From: CAZXFG01 sp964640515
Lineage (GTDB): Bacteria; Patescibacteriota; Patescibacteriia; Magasanikbacterales; GWA2-37-8
Direction: 5' to 3'
Assembly (NCBI GenBank): GCA_964640515.1
Contig: CAZXFG010000007.1
Location: 1 to 22,643, forward strand
Length of the DNA stretch: 22,643 nucleotides
Positions 1-9,055 of this stretch are shown one piece after another. Within the stretch, counting starts at the first letter, position 1; each line of letters begins with the position of its first letter. Under the pieces are notes generated by a model. That model was not told the origin of the DNA, searched no databases, and was given only the letters and a program-made list of their open reading frames with translations. The position numbers and the translations under genes were made by a program.

Positions 1-266
1 TCCAAATATTTATTGATTCTATCTAACAAATCATAGTCCACTTGTCCGGCCATGGTATAAAAAAAACTTCTGTATTTTTCATCAGATCCATCACCTTGAC
101 CATGCTTTTGCAGTTGCAATACAAGATGCTTGCTCAACTCCCAAACAGAATCCCCGCGCCACTCTCCGCCAAAAAGCTGGAGCGCGTTTTTTCTTGTCTG
201 AAACAATAAATCCTCCCGGGTTTTCCAGGCACCTACTTCTAAATGTGGCAGGAATTTATGAATCAT
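1..266 (-). CDS. Unrecognised protein, N-terminal 88 residues only (runs off window edge)
   Basis: The minus-strand frame opens at ATG 266-264 and stays open for 88 codons to the window edge. It begins MIHKFLPHLEVGAWKTREDL. I do not recognise the family. The visible part is soluble, rich in charged and aromatic residues, with no signal peptide or membrane segment. Its start overlaps the stop of the upstream 483-residue gene in an ATGA arrangement (263-266), which is typical of translational coupling and is the main argument that this short open frame is real. The C-terminus lies outside the window. Function unknown. Confidence 0.65.
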   Translation of the reverse strand, partial: MIHKFLPHLEVGAWKTREDLLFQTRKNALQLFGGEWRGDSVWELSKHLVLQLQKHGQGDGSDEKYRSFFYTMAGQVDYDLLDRINKYL

Positions 267-1714
267 ATCTTTATATCCTCATTCCAATGAAACTGACCGT
301 CTTGTTCGTGGTATTCAATGATATCCTGATTTGCAGGTAACAAGCCGGCTTCACGCAATGCTTCAGTAAAAGATAAACCATTTTGCGCATTGACGACATC
401 TTCCAAACCAACTGCTTCTCTGAGATATTCTAAAAATATTCTTAGTGGTACTTTACTTTTCTCGTCTTTAAAATACTCAATAGCGCGTTCAAATTCGCCA
501 TCGTAAGCAAAATAAGCTAATAATTTCATCAGCTCACCTTTATTTTCATAATTAAGCGGTGAATCGCCATCTTTCATCCAATCCACTAACACTGCTTCCT
601 TAATATGAGAATACAAGTACAAAACTTCTTTTAGCCACCGAGGGTGAAATCGAGTACTAAAATCAACATCCTTCTCGGCTGTTTCGGCGACGATACCTCT
701 AACAAAACCATCCTGTGATTGTTCATCCAACAACCGCTCTAAAAATGTTTTATTGTAACTGGCACAAAACAAACCGACAGACAAAACCGTTGCCTCTTGT
801 TCCACGGATATCTGTTCGAGATTATTTTCTATACTCAACGCGAATGCGGCGTTCCTTTGCACATATTCCACCACCCAACGCGAAGACAAAAGGTAAGATT
901 GTAAAAACTGACGTACGGGCACACCCGCGGCTATGGCCCGATAAAAATAATTCTCCATGAGCCAAATGCGATCCTCCGAAGGAAGATGCTTAAATTCATC
1001 AAACATAAAACCCAACGCCCAAGCCAACAAAACCGCCCGTTCCCACTCTATATCCTCATTTTTTATACAGGCATCAGTTGCCAAAAATTCCTTAGCAATT
1101 AGATACACCTCATGCCGCGCGTCGGTAATTGACATCTCTCGTAAAGTAAAAATCAACCGGACAAACTCGCAACCACTGCCGTTGTCGATGACAAACCGAC
1201 GAATCTCTTCAGTTGAATAAAGAGCTGGCCCTAATGGCAGAGTAAGTAACATGTTGACGGTCTGTAGCTGTATTTTTAAGCGAGTAAACAAAGAGATCGC
1301 GGCTGATAACTCACTATCCACGCGTTTTTTTACCTTGGGATCAACAGCACTATAAGCATTTTCCCACCGCTTCGCAATAGAATCATTTAAATCCAGACTA
1401 ATAAACTTACCACCCACTTTGGTGCCAACGACCGGTGATATGTCGGTCAAGGTCAGAAGAGATTCAATAGATTCTAAACGCATGGCCAAACCGTCAATAA
1501 GCCCTCGCTCTATCAAACTAAAAATGACTTTTTCCGGATACCATGGCTCGAATTCCCAATATTTTGAAATAAAATTAGAAACAGAGATAATAATCTGCCA
1601 AAAATTATTCGGCGCCGGCACAACGAATTTTTTCGTCCAATCATTCAAAGGGGCGTACAACTCCACAACGGGCACGCCAGCGTTATATAGATAATTATAA
1701 AATTTATTTTTCAT
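263..1714 (-). CDS. Unrecognised 483-residue soluble protein
   Basis: A complete frame starting MKNKFYNYLYNAGVPVVELY. I do not recognise the family. It has no signal peptide, no convincing membrane segment and no cysteine or histidine cluster suggesting a metal site. Composition is leucine-, glutamate- and aromatic-rich, suggesting an all-helical, repeat-like fold, but I see no clear repeat unit. Its stop overlaps the start of the next gene by the ATGA junction, so the two are probably one transcript. It lies 46 bp downstream of the giant VirB6-like gene in the same direction, so a role alongside that membrane complex is possible on position alone. The length of the coding frame and the coupling make it a real gene; its function is open. 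Confidence 0.75.
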   Translation of the reverse strand: MKNKFYNYLYNAGVPVVELYAPLNDWTKKFVVPAPNNFWQIIISVSNFISKYWEFEPWYPEKVIFSLIERGLIDGLAMRLESIESLLTLTDISPVVGTKVGGKFISLDLNDSIAKRWENAYSAVDPKVKKRVDSELSAAISLFTRLKIQLQTVNMLLTLPLGPALYSTEEIRRFVIDNGSGCEFVRLIFTLREMSITDARHEVYLIAKEFLATDACIKNEDIEWERAVLLAWALGFMFDEFKHLPSEDRIWLMENYFYRAIAAGVPVRQFLQSYLLSSRWVVEYVQRNAAFALSIENNLEQISVEQEATVLSVGLFCASYNKTFLERLLDEQSQDGFVRGIVAETAEKDVDFSTRFHPRWLKEVLYLYSHIKEAVLVDWMKDGDSPLNYENKGELMKLLAYFAYDGEFERAIEYFKDEKSKVPLRIFLEYLREAVGLEDVVNAQNGLSFTEALREAGLLPANQDIIEYHEQDGQFHWNEDIKI

Positions 1715-1731
1715 GATATGATTATTTGATT

Positions 1732-1760
1732 TTTAGAACGGTTAAAAAAAATATCGTCAA
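1732..1760 (-). promoter_or_regulatory. Candidate promoter for the 483-residue gene
   Basis: On the minus strand TTGACG (1760-1755) and TCTAAA (1737-1732) are 17 nt apart in the short gap after the VirB6-like stop. Transcription would start about 10 nt before the ATG. The -10 is only 4/6, so this is tentative. I saw no terminator hairpin between the two genes, so read-through is equally possible. Confidence 0.3.
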
Positions 1761-4700
1761 CTATGTATGATCTGTGGCATCGCCTCTATCTCTCTTCCTG
1801 CCACCGCCACCTTGGCTACCAGACTGAGCGACCACGCCCGCTTCAAAATCCCTTTGCATAGCCTCAAGCTGTTTAAATGTATCAGCGTCGATACCAGCGA
1901 GCCGGCCAACTTTTTTTAACTCAGAAATCGTTTTGACTAAACCTCCGAAGCCCTTGACTTCGCCAATATCGCCGTCAAATTTGATATTAAACCTTCCATG
2001 CGCAGTATCATCATCATTTAAACTCATTGTTCGCTGTAAAAGTAACATGGTCGCAGTTTTATTCCCTAACAATTCCGGAATTAAGAAATTCTGTAATAAG
2101 TGATCATCCATTGCATTTCTTGCTTTTATATTATCGCCAGTTTCTTCAATAAATGTTCTCAACATCTTCTCACCACCCAAACTATGAAACATAGTTTTAC
2201 CGTCACTGCCAGTAGATGAACGCAGACTGGTCTCTGATTCATGTCCACCTAACATTTTTATAATAGAACGGAAATTCATAAACTTCACATCATTTTCAGT
2301 CTTCATTTGGGCAGTGAGCGCACCGAATACTCTGGAACTAATGGAGCGCATCAATCCGGTATTTAAGTCAAAATCACCAGCCGAATGGTTTTGAAATTTC
2401 AACAATTCATATAAGGTGCGTTTGCCCATTTCCGTCACCGATCCGGCCTCCGCTGTACCCGCGGTATTCATCCTGTATACGCCTCGATGATCATCATATT
2501 CTTGATTCAACACCGACTCCCAATGTCCGTTGCTGATACCATTCGCCTTGAATCTGCGCGCGGCGTACTTAAAACCGTCTTGGTGCTCACGATAGGCCGC
2601 TTCCATTTCTCCCGCACTCTTATAACCACCAAGTGCGTCTCCACCTTTTGCCGCCAATCTTGACGCCGCTCCCCAATATCCGCCATTTTGTTCAAATTTT
2701 TCTCTACCCATTGTCTTTTCCTCTTGATTAATAGCATTGTGCGCTTTCCACAATTTTATATCACCACCGGAAGCTGCCAAACCCTGCCACATGGAAGACA
2801 TTTCCCGATTGTAGGCTCCTTTAAATTTATACTTCCCATTTTTCCCAATTTCAAAATTCNNNNNNNNNNCCCCGCCTCTGTAGCATACTTGTCCATCTGC
2901 TGCGCAATTGCCAATTTCTGACCAGTAAGTGTTTTGTCTTTACTTCTATTTCTCCCGACCATGCGAATAAAATAATCGGCAAAATCATCATTCCACGCCT
3001 CCGAATCAACTTTGCTCCAAGCGCCCATTATAGAGGTCTTCTCATCCGCTGACAACTTTTCACCTGCAGCTTGTCGCGACATTAGATAAAACATTGTATC
3101 GGCAGCGGCAGCAGACGCGTCAGTTCGTTCCATACCGCTTAATTCTTTTGCCTCGGCCTCATAGAGTGCATCAATGGCTTCGGATGGCAACTCCCGCCCT
3201 TTACGAATATTTACCACAGCATTGGCTACAACATCGGCCGCCTGAGCTTCACGCATATTCTTATCTTTGGCGACAACCTTACCGGATTCGGCCTGCCGTA
3301 AAGCATCAATATAAGCATTTCTGGCGCTGGCCTCCCTCATAGCATCATTCAATTTTTCTATTTTGCCAGTGCCAGCTTTTTTCCAGTTCTCAATTACCTT
3401 ATCAACTTGCTTACGAGCGGCCTCAAAGGATTTAGATAAATCTTTATCTTTTATCGCCTTAACAAACTCTTCGCCAGCTTTCTTACTTTGTTCACCCAAA
3501 TTAATCATGGATAATGCCTGCACCATACTATCCAACTCCGAAGCTGCAGCTTGCATCATTGATTTAGCAGCTCCGGCCGATGATTCCAACGCTTCCGCCC
3601 GTTGTGCGGCCATATACCCACCTATTCCCAATACTCCGCGTAGCGCATCTTCATTGGCGGCTTTTTCCATGTCTACTCCTGCCTTTTTCTCTAAATACGG
3701 GGCGGATGCCACATAACTCTTCCTTTCATCCCCTTCCATATATTCTTTCAAACTATTTTCTGCACGTGTGACTTCTTCCCTTGCGACATCAATAACTGCT
3801 TGCTTTTCATCTTCCACGGTCTCCAAATCAGTTTTTGCCCTTTTATAGCCACCGTCCCTTTCTCTGGCATCTTTGGCTATTATCACCGCCTTTTCCAAAT
3901 CAATTTCTTTTTCCGTCATTGCTGATCGTTTATCAATATCTATTATTTCTTTTTGCTTATTTTCAAATTCTGTTTTTAACTGATCAAATTTTGTTTCAAA
4001 TTCTGTCCGGGCGTTTGCCAACTCTGCCGGCGATCTTGTCGTATCACTTTTTATTCGTTCAAATTCTGTTCCCGTCGCCCTAGCTCTTTTTTCGATATCC
4101 TCTAACTCCGCTTGAATACCAGCTTTTCTTGTTGCCAATGTCGCCTGTCTTTCTTGCTCTTCTGGCGATTTTAAATCTGTTGCTTTTTCTCTTTCTTTGT
4201 AAACTGCCAACGCTTGCTCGGCCGCAACCACACCTTGGTTAAAAAGGGCACTCTTAATTTCAAGCGCATCTGTCGCCTCAGCCAATTTTGGCCGATATTC
4301 TGCTTCTATCGCTTGTAAAGATGGCACCAACGCCGTCTCGGCTCCAGCCAAATTTTCTCTTAGATCGCGCTCTCTGTCCGACCAAAGAGTTGAGTCTAAT
4401 CGTTCATTTTCTGTCTTTGTATCTTCCACCTTCCTCTTCGCCTCCAAATCAATCTTCAACTCCACCCCCGCCCGCATGGCTTTCATTACACTCTCGGTAG
4501 TGGCGATTTTTCTTTCGTGCTTCGCTATTTGATCTAACATGGTCCCGACCCGATGCACATCATGTCCTGCTGCCTCTGCTTTGGCTATCTCCTTTTCATT
4601 TTCTAACCAAACCGGTGTGTCCGCTGCGTCCCCTTTACTATAATACGCCTTCAAAAACCCGCCATCTCGATAGCGTTGCATGCCTAATGTCCCGGATTTA

Positions 4701-6454
4701 CCCTTACCGGCTAATTCTTTATCTTTAGCCTGACTGCGCATTTCCTCCGCTTCCAGCATGCCTCTTTCATAACGATATGAATCTCTGACTTGATTTTTGG
4801 CTTTGTTAAAAAATCTTCCGCCAGATTCTCCACCTACTCTTTTAAATGCCAATTTTTCCCTAATTTCCGCCTGACCTTCTGATTTTTTCAAACGCTTTTC
4901 AGTTTCCAACCCCTGCCTGGCAAACCACCCTATCACACCACCTCCGCCTATTTGCGTTTCAGCTTGTTTCTGCAAGACCTCTGATTCTGCCTCGGCAGCG
5001 CGCGCTTCTGCTTCTAATCTTTCCTTCTCCGAGCCGGTCGCGCGACGCGCTTGTTCTCTTTTTGCCTCTGCCTCTGCTCTTTTTTCTCCGGCTTTTGCCG
5101 TGGTCATAATACCTTCTTTTGTTAAACCAGCCGCTTTACCATGATAAGCACTTTTTACATTCGCCCATTCACTTTTCGCTCTCTTCACCCATTTCTCGCC
5201 ACCAACTATAGGAGCGTACCAAGCAGCCGCTTTGCCGGCTTTGATTGCCCCCCTCCCAATCCCCTTAGCCGCCCAGAGGCCTACGCCCGCGCCCGAGGCA
5301 ATCATGAATGCCTTCTTGCCAAACTCGGTTACTTTACCCAACATGCTCCCGCCTTGCACCCCCAATTCCTGGGCTTTTTTTGCGCCTACTACCAGCATGG
5401 CAATGGCGATAAAAAAATTAGCCATACTGTCCCAGGTCATCACTGAAGTAATGCCCGCCGCCCGGTCGTCTTTTGTCCCTATTGCCTCAATATCGCTCAA
5501 AGCCGGACTATCTTCACCTTTAAGCAAAGACGACTCGGGTGCGGAATTATTTTCCCAAATCTGTTTATGGACATCCCCGGCGCCCACTGTCACAAAAGAC
5601 AACCACAAAAAGAAAATCAATAAAGGACCGGAAATGACATTATTGCCAAACTCTTTCCACCACTCGCTGGCATATTTCTGGGTCTGGGGAATTACACTAG
5701 CCAAGAAAGCAACCGGAGATAAAACTATCAACACCCATAAACTGATCATGCGGAAAAGCAGAATAACCAAGTAAATCACCATGGTCACTAGCATCATCAC
5801 GGAAAAAACCAAGGCCGCGACGCTCGCCATAAAGACATTTTGAGGATTGATTTTTTCCGCTCCGCCGGTGTTAGACAATGACATTATCTTGTCCGCGTTA
5901 AAAGCATTAATCAGATTGCCGCCGGCCGTGGCCGCTACGCCATTAATAAAAGTGGTCATCACCACTTGCGCCGCGTCAATAATCAATCCGCAAATGGTGC
6001 GGCTAAAATTGACCAGCACGGCCGCTAAAATAAACTTTACGATTAATTTTTTCCATTCGTACTGCTCTAAACCCAAAATAGTGCCAAAGGCGATGACTAA
6101 TAAAATTATTACAAAACCCATGTTCACCACATCCCGGACCATTACCCAGCCCACGGTTACGGCCTGCGAATCCAGATAACCGTTATACCCGCCTAATTCA
6201 ATAATAAATTTTAAAGCAAAAATAGTCAGCCTAAGACAAAAACCGGCAAACCAAAGGATGAGACTGGAAAAAGCATTGGATAAAGTTTCTATGGAATCCG
6301 TGATCAGACCCTGGGCTGAAGCATTATTCGTGAATAGTAGCCAACCGACAAAAATCAAACTCATTATAAAGACAAAACTAACCAAACCGAGCTTTTTCTT
6401 CGGCTTGATAAAATGCCACGGCGAGACTATTTTTTTATGCAAAAAAGAAAACAT
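1761..6454 (-). CDS. Giant VirB6/TrbL-like membrane protein with coiled-coil tail (interrupted by assembly gap)
   Basis: Probably the polytopic inner-membrane component of a type IV secretion/pilus-like system of the kind common in CPR genomes. Residues 1-360 hold about eight hydrophobic segments (roughly 22-44, 58-86, 104-127, 134-158, 208-235, 237-255, 273-292, 346-358), with the VirB6-like stretch around VRDVVNMGFVIILLVIAFGT. From about residue 440 to 1000 it is highly charged coiled coil (Ala/Glu/Lys/Arg), then a soluble C-terminal part of about 360 residues. The 10 N at 2860-2869 break the frame: upstream coding ends at ...DKYATEAG, and on the other side the frame reads NFEIGKNGKYKFKGAYNREM and continues to the stop at 1761. 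I therefore treat it as one gene of about 1560 residues plus whatever the gap hides. No VirB4-type ATPase is in the window, so the system assignment rests on this protein alone. Confidence 0.72.
2860..2869. other. Assembly gap (10 N) inside the VirB6-like gene
   Basis: A run of exactly ten N. Taken literally it shifts the reading frame between two halves that are both clearly coding up to the gap edges, so the real gap length is not 10. The missing codons are within the soluble tail of the VirB6-like protein. Confidence 0.95.
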
Positions 6455-6490
6455 CTACGCGTGTTTGCGAATCAATTTTTGTCTATGTAT

Positions 6491-6519
6491 ATTATACCAC
6501 ATTTAAAACGCGCTCACAA
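6491..6519 (-). promoter_or_regulatory. Promoter of the VirB6-like gene
   Basis: On the minus strand TTGTGA (6519-6514), a 17-nt spacer, and a perfect TATAAT (6496-6491). Predicted start of transcription is near 6484, giving a leader of about 30 nt. I see no good Shine-Dalgarno sequence before the ATG at 6454. It is divergent from the tRNA-Ser promoter. Confidence 0.65.
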
Positions 6520-6555
6520 CGAAAAAAGACCGTGTTGGGGATAAAAAATCTTCCA

Positions 6556-6583
6556 TTGACTTTTCCCTTAAATTTGTTACAAT
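6556..6583 (+). promoter_or_regulatory. Promoter of tRNA-Ser
   Basis: TTGACT (6556-6561), a 16-nt spacer and TACAAT (6578-6583), about 20 nt before the mature 5' end of the tRNA. Both boxes are 5/6 matches to the sigma-70 consensus. Confidence 0.75.
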
Positions 6584-6603
6584 GACTAGCGTTTCCAGGC
6601 ATT

Positions 6604-6697
6604 GGAGAGGTGGCCGAGTTGGCTGAAGGCGACAGGTTGCTAACCTGTTATCTGGGTTTTACCCGGATCCAGGGTTCGAATCCCTGCCTCTCCGCCA
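6604..6697 (+). tRNA. tRNA-Ser(GCU)
   Basis: Seven-bp acceptor stem GGAGAGG (6604-6610) with CCTCTCC (6687-6693), discriminator G and an encoded CCA (6695-6697). The anticodon arm ACAGG-TTGCTAA-CCTGT places GCT at 6639-6641, reading AGC/AGU serine codons. There is a long class II variable arm (CTGGGTTTTACCCGG) and a standard GGTTCGAATCC T arm. It has its own promoter and a hairpin terminator right after CCA, so it is a single-gene unit. Confidence 0.96.
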
Positions 6698-6731
6698 ATA
6701 AAATAACCCTATACAGTAGGGCTATTTTATT
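6697..6731 (+). terminator. Terminator after tRNA-Ser
   Basis: Inverted repeat AATAAAATAACCCT (6697-6710) and AGGGCTATTTTATT (6718-6731) with one mismatch and a 7-nt loop. The left arm starts on the last A of the encoded CCA. The T-rich right arm serves as the U tract. Confidence 0.75.
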
Positions 6732-6769
6732 ATATCATAGACAAGTAAATTAATTTTAATATTTGATAT

Positions 6770-7594
6770 ATGGAGGGAACCAAAATTGCGATTTTCCAAA
6801 AAAAGGAAATACGCAAAACATTGTTTCAGAAAGAATGGTGGTTTTCGGTTGTAGATGTGGTGGCAGTTTTAACGGATAGCGCAGATGCCGGAGCGTATTG
6901 GCGCAAACTAAAACAACGCCTCACCGAAGAAGGAAGTGAGGTCGTGACATTTTGTCACGGACTGAAATTGACCGCGTCTGACGGGAAAAAATACGAAACA
7001 GACTGTGCCAACACCGAAGGCATCTTCCGCGTTATCCAATCCATTCCATCGCCAAAAGCCGAGCCGTTTAAGCGCTGGCTGGCTAAAGTGGGCTACGAAC
7101 GGGTACAAGAAATTGAAAACCCGGAGTTAGCCATCAAGCGTACGCGGATGCTGTATAAACTGAAAGGTTATCCGGATGGTTGGATAGAAAAACGAATGCG
7201 CGGCATTGAAGTGCGCGAGACTTTGACCGATGAATGGCAAAAACGCGAAGTGAAACTACAAAAAGAATATGAAATTTTAACAGCTGAAATTGCCCAGGCC
7301 ACCTTTGGACTTACACCAAGCCAACACAAAAAATTAAAGGGTTTAAGAAGAGAGAACCTGCGTGACCATATGAATGATTTAGAATTGATCTTTTCTATGT
7401 TGGGTGAAGCGGCTACAACTGAAATAACCAAAACCGAACATCCAATCGGATTTGTAGAAAATAAAAAGGTGGCTAAACGTGGCGGCGGTGTAGCCGGGTT
7501 AGCTAGAAAAAAAATGGAGAAAGAAACCGGTAAAAAAATAGTCAGCAAAGACAACTACCTGCCAATTCTTAAAAAAAAGAAGGAACTAGCATAA
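6770..7594 (+). CDS. dinD: DinD-like protein (Bro-N domain, DNA-damage-inducible protein D family)
   Basis: The N-terminal ~115 residues match a Bro-N fold (KIAIFQKKEIRKTLFQKEWW, then FSVVDVV). The C-terminal half has the typical DinD sequence: FGLTPSQHKKLKGLRRENLR, then NDLELIFSMLGEAATTEI, then NKKVAKRGGGVAGLAR. In E. coli, dinD is an SOS gene whose product interferes with RecA filaments; relatives are widespread on mobile islands and in CPR genomes. No LexA-like operator is evident here. The start is uncertain: ATG 6770 has no upstream ribosome site, and a GGAGGG lies just inside the frame (6772-6777), well spaced for an in-frame ATT at 6785. A weak promoter (TAGACA 6738, TTTGAT 6762) would also start transcription inside the ATG. 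It is the only plus-strand protein gene in the left half and sits directly behind a tRNA gene. Confidence 0.82.
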   Translation: MEGTKIAIFQKKEIRKTLFQKEWWFSVVDVVAVLTDSADAGAYWRKLKQRLTEEGSEVVTFCHGLKLTASDGKKYETDCANTEGIFRVIQSIPSPKAEPFKRWLAKVGYERVQEIENPELAIKRTRMLYKLKGYPDGWIEKRMRGIEVRETLTDEWQKREVKLQKEYEILTAEIAQATFGLTPSQHKKLKGLRRENLRDHMNDLELIFSMLGEAATTEITKTEHPIGFVENKKVAKRGGGVAGLARKKMEKETGKKIVSKDNYLPILKKKKELA

Positions 7595-7601
7595 AAAGAA
7601 A

Positions 7602-7628
7602 AAATAATCCCGGTTAAAGGGATTATTT
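7602..7628. terminator. Bidirectional terminator between dinD-like gene and murF
   Basis: Perfect 10-bp inverted repeat AAATAATCCC (7602-7611) and GGGATTATTT (7619-7628) with a 7-nt loop. T-rich tracts lie on both sides, so it can end the dinD-like transcript (plus) and the murF transcript (minus, stop at 7703). Confidence 0.85.
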
Positions 7629-7702
7629 CTTCCTCCCTGCGCCCATTATATCACAAAAAGTTATTCGTTCTATTTTTATCCTGTGGATAAATCAAATCAC
7701 TA

Positions 7703-8992
7703 TCATTTCCACTCCGCGCTTTGCCGTACTAAAAGTTCTTTCGCCAGCAACGGTTCAGCCATCACTTCTTTAACAATTTTTTCCATGCGCATACTTTGCG
7801 AACCTTTAACCAGCGCCACATCTCCTTCTTTTAACTTTTCCTGCAAAAACCTTCCGGCTGACACGCTATCGGCAAAACTGGCCACTTGATGGTCGGCCAA
7901 TCCGGCTTCGCGCGCCGCCGTCGCCGTATGTTTGCTGGCTTCACCCACGGTAATCAAAAAATTTATACCCAGCTCTGCCGCTTTTAACCCTACTTCCCGA
8001 TGGGCATTTTCCGTTTCCGGCCCCAATTCCAGCATATCAGCCAACACCGCGTAACGCTCGGCGCCAGCGCGCAAATTTATTCCGGCCAAAGTTTCCAAAG
8101 CTACCTTAGTCGGCTCGGGACTGGAATTATATGTATCATCAATAATCAAAGTATTTTTTATACCCGCCAACAAACACATATGCCCGGCCAAAGGACGCGA
8201 TTCGCGCAAAGCTTCAGCCGCTTCCACCAAATTAATTCCATACACGGCCCCCACGGCCAAACCGGCTAAAGCCGAAGATATCAAGGGCTTGGCCACCAAT
8301 CCGGCTAAATAGACCGGCACTGTGCTTCCTTTATGAGTTACTTTGAAATTCAATCCCAAAGGCCAACCGCTTTTCTCATCAGTCAAAACATGAATATCGG
8401 TCGCGCGCAAATCCGCGCCTTCACCCAAACCATAGGTAACCACTTCAGCTTTGGTAACATTGGCGTTCTGCTTAACTAACTCATTGTCAAAATTCAACAC
8501 CGCGAAACCGTCGCTATTAAGATGAGAAATAATCACTCGTTTTTCTTGCGCTATTTTTTGAATGGTCTTAAAAAATTCCGTATGGACATGGGAGATAAAA
8601 GTTAGAACACCCACTTTACACGGCGCGATATCCGCTAAATATTTAATATCCCCGGGCTTATCCGCGCCCATTTCCAATACCAAAATTTCCGGATATTTTT
8701 CATCTTTAACGGCCAATAATTTCAACGCCCGCCAAAAGACTTTCAGCCAGCCGAGAGGCGAACGGCCCGGAGTTTTATCCACTCCAATAATCGTCAAAGG
8801 CAAACCGATTTCATTATTATAATTTTTGAAATTCTTGCGTACGACAAAACGCCGGCCAAGCACGGCGGCGATTGCCTCTTTACCGGAAGTTTTCCCGATG
8901 GAGCCGGTAATCCCTACCACCTCCGGTCGGTATTTCTTAATGATTTTTTTAGCCAAAACTCTTAGGCTGTATAAAAGAATATATCTAAACAT
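7703..8992 (-). CDS. murF: UDP-N-acetylmuramoyl-tripeptide--D-alanyl-D-alanine ligase (MurF)
   Basis: Cytoplasmic Mur ligase that adds D-Ala-D-Ala to UDP-MurNAc-tripeptide, the last soluble step of the peptidoglycan precursor pathway. The 429-residue product has the ATP-binding loop GSIGKT at residues 30-35, NNEIGLP around 59-65, the EMGAD strand at about 107-111, and DDTYNSSP corresponding to the MurF D-x-Y-N-A-N-P motif. The DTYN motif and the absence of the MurC/D/E substrate signatures favour MurF over other Mur ligases. Length is slightly below the usual ~450. It follows gpsA in the same direction but is separated by structured repeats and an assembly gap. A -10 box lies only 9 nt before the ATG, so its mRNA is probably nearly leaderless. 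It ends at a bidirectional terminator. Confidence 0.92.
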   Translation of the reverse strand: MFRYILLYSLRVLAKKIIKKYRPEVVGITGSIGKTSGKEAIAAVLGRRFVVRKNFKNYNNEIGLPLTIIGVDKTPGRSPLGWLKVFWRALKLLAVKDEKYPEILVLEMGADKPGDIKYLADIAPCKVGVLTFISHVHTEFFKTIQKIAQEKRVIISHLNSDGFAVLNFDNELVKQNANVTKAEVVTYGLGEGADLRATDIHVLTDEKSGWPLGLNFKVTHKGSTVPVYLAGLVAKPLISSALAGLAVGAVYGINLVEAAEALRESRPLAGHMCLLAGIKNTLIIDDTYNSSPEPTKVALETLAGINLRAGAERYAVLADMLELGPETENAHREVGLKAAELGINFLITVGEASKHTATAAREAGLADHQVASFADSVSAGRFLQEKLKEGDVALVKGSQSMRMEKIVKEVMAEPLLAKELLVRQSAEWK

Positions 8993-9001
8993 TTTACTTA
9001 T

Positions 9002-9007
9002 ATTATA
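9002..9007 (-). promoter_or_regulatory. -10 box of murF
   Basis: Perfect TATAAT on the minus strand (9007-9002), 9 nt before the murF ATG at 8992, predicting a start of transcription 2-3 nt before the codon. A -35 box at standard spacing would fall at about 9025-9030, inside the assembly gap, so it cannot be read. Confidence 0.6.
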
Positions 9008-9012
9008 ATTTG

Positions 9013-9023
9013 CGCGTTTGGTA
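9013..9023 (+). repeat. Truncated copy of the structured palindromic repeat at the gap edge
   Basis: CGCGTTTGGTA (9013-9023) is identical to the first 11 nt of the full repeat at 22485-22495 and then runs directly into the N gap. A third copy of the repeat probably occupies the gap, which would also explain why the assembler broke here. Confidence 0.55.
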
Positions 9024-9033
9024 NNNNNNNNNN
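9024..9033. other. Assembly gap (10 N) upstream of murF
   Basis: A second run of exactly ten N, flanked on one side by the left arm of a repeat copy and on the other, 22 nt away, by a complete repeat copy. The true length is unknown; a full repeat would need about 80 nt or more. Confidence 0.95.
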
Positions 9034-9055
9034 GAACATGTTAATATCATAATCC

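Noticed and set aside
1761..2801. Reading 1761-2801 as a separate 346-residue gene starting at MSSMWQGL
   Set aside because: The same frame stays open and coding-like (NFEIGKNGKYKFKGAYNREM) upstream to the gap edge, so the start is an artefact of the N run; it is the C-terminal part of the VirB6-like gene.
2756..2859. Continuation of the VirB6-like frame through the Ns to a stop at 2756
   Set aside because: It relies on the placeholder gap being exactly 10 nt. The coding frame on that side is the one running to 1761.
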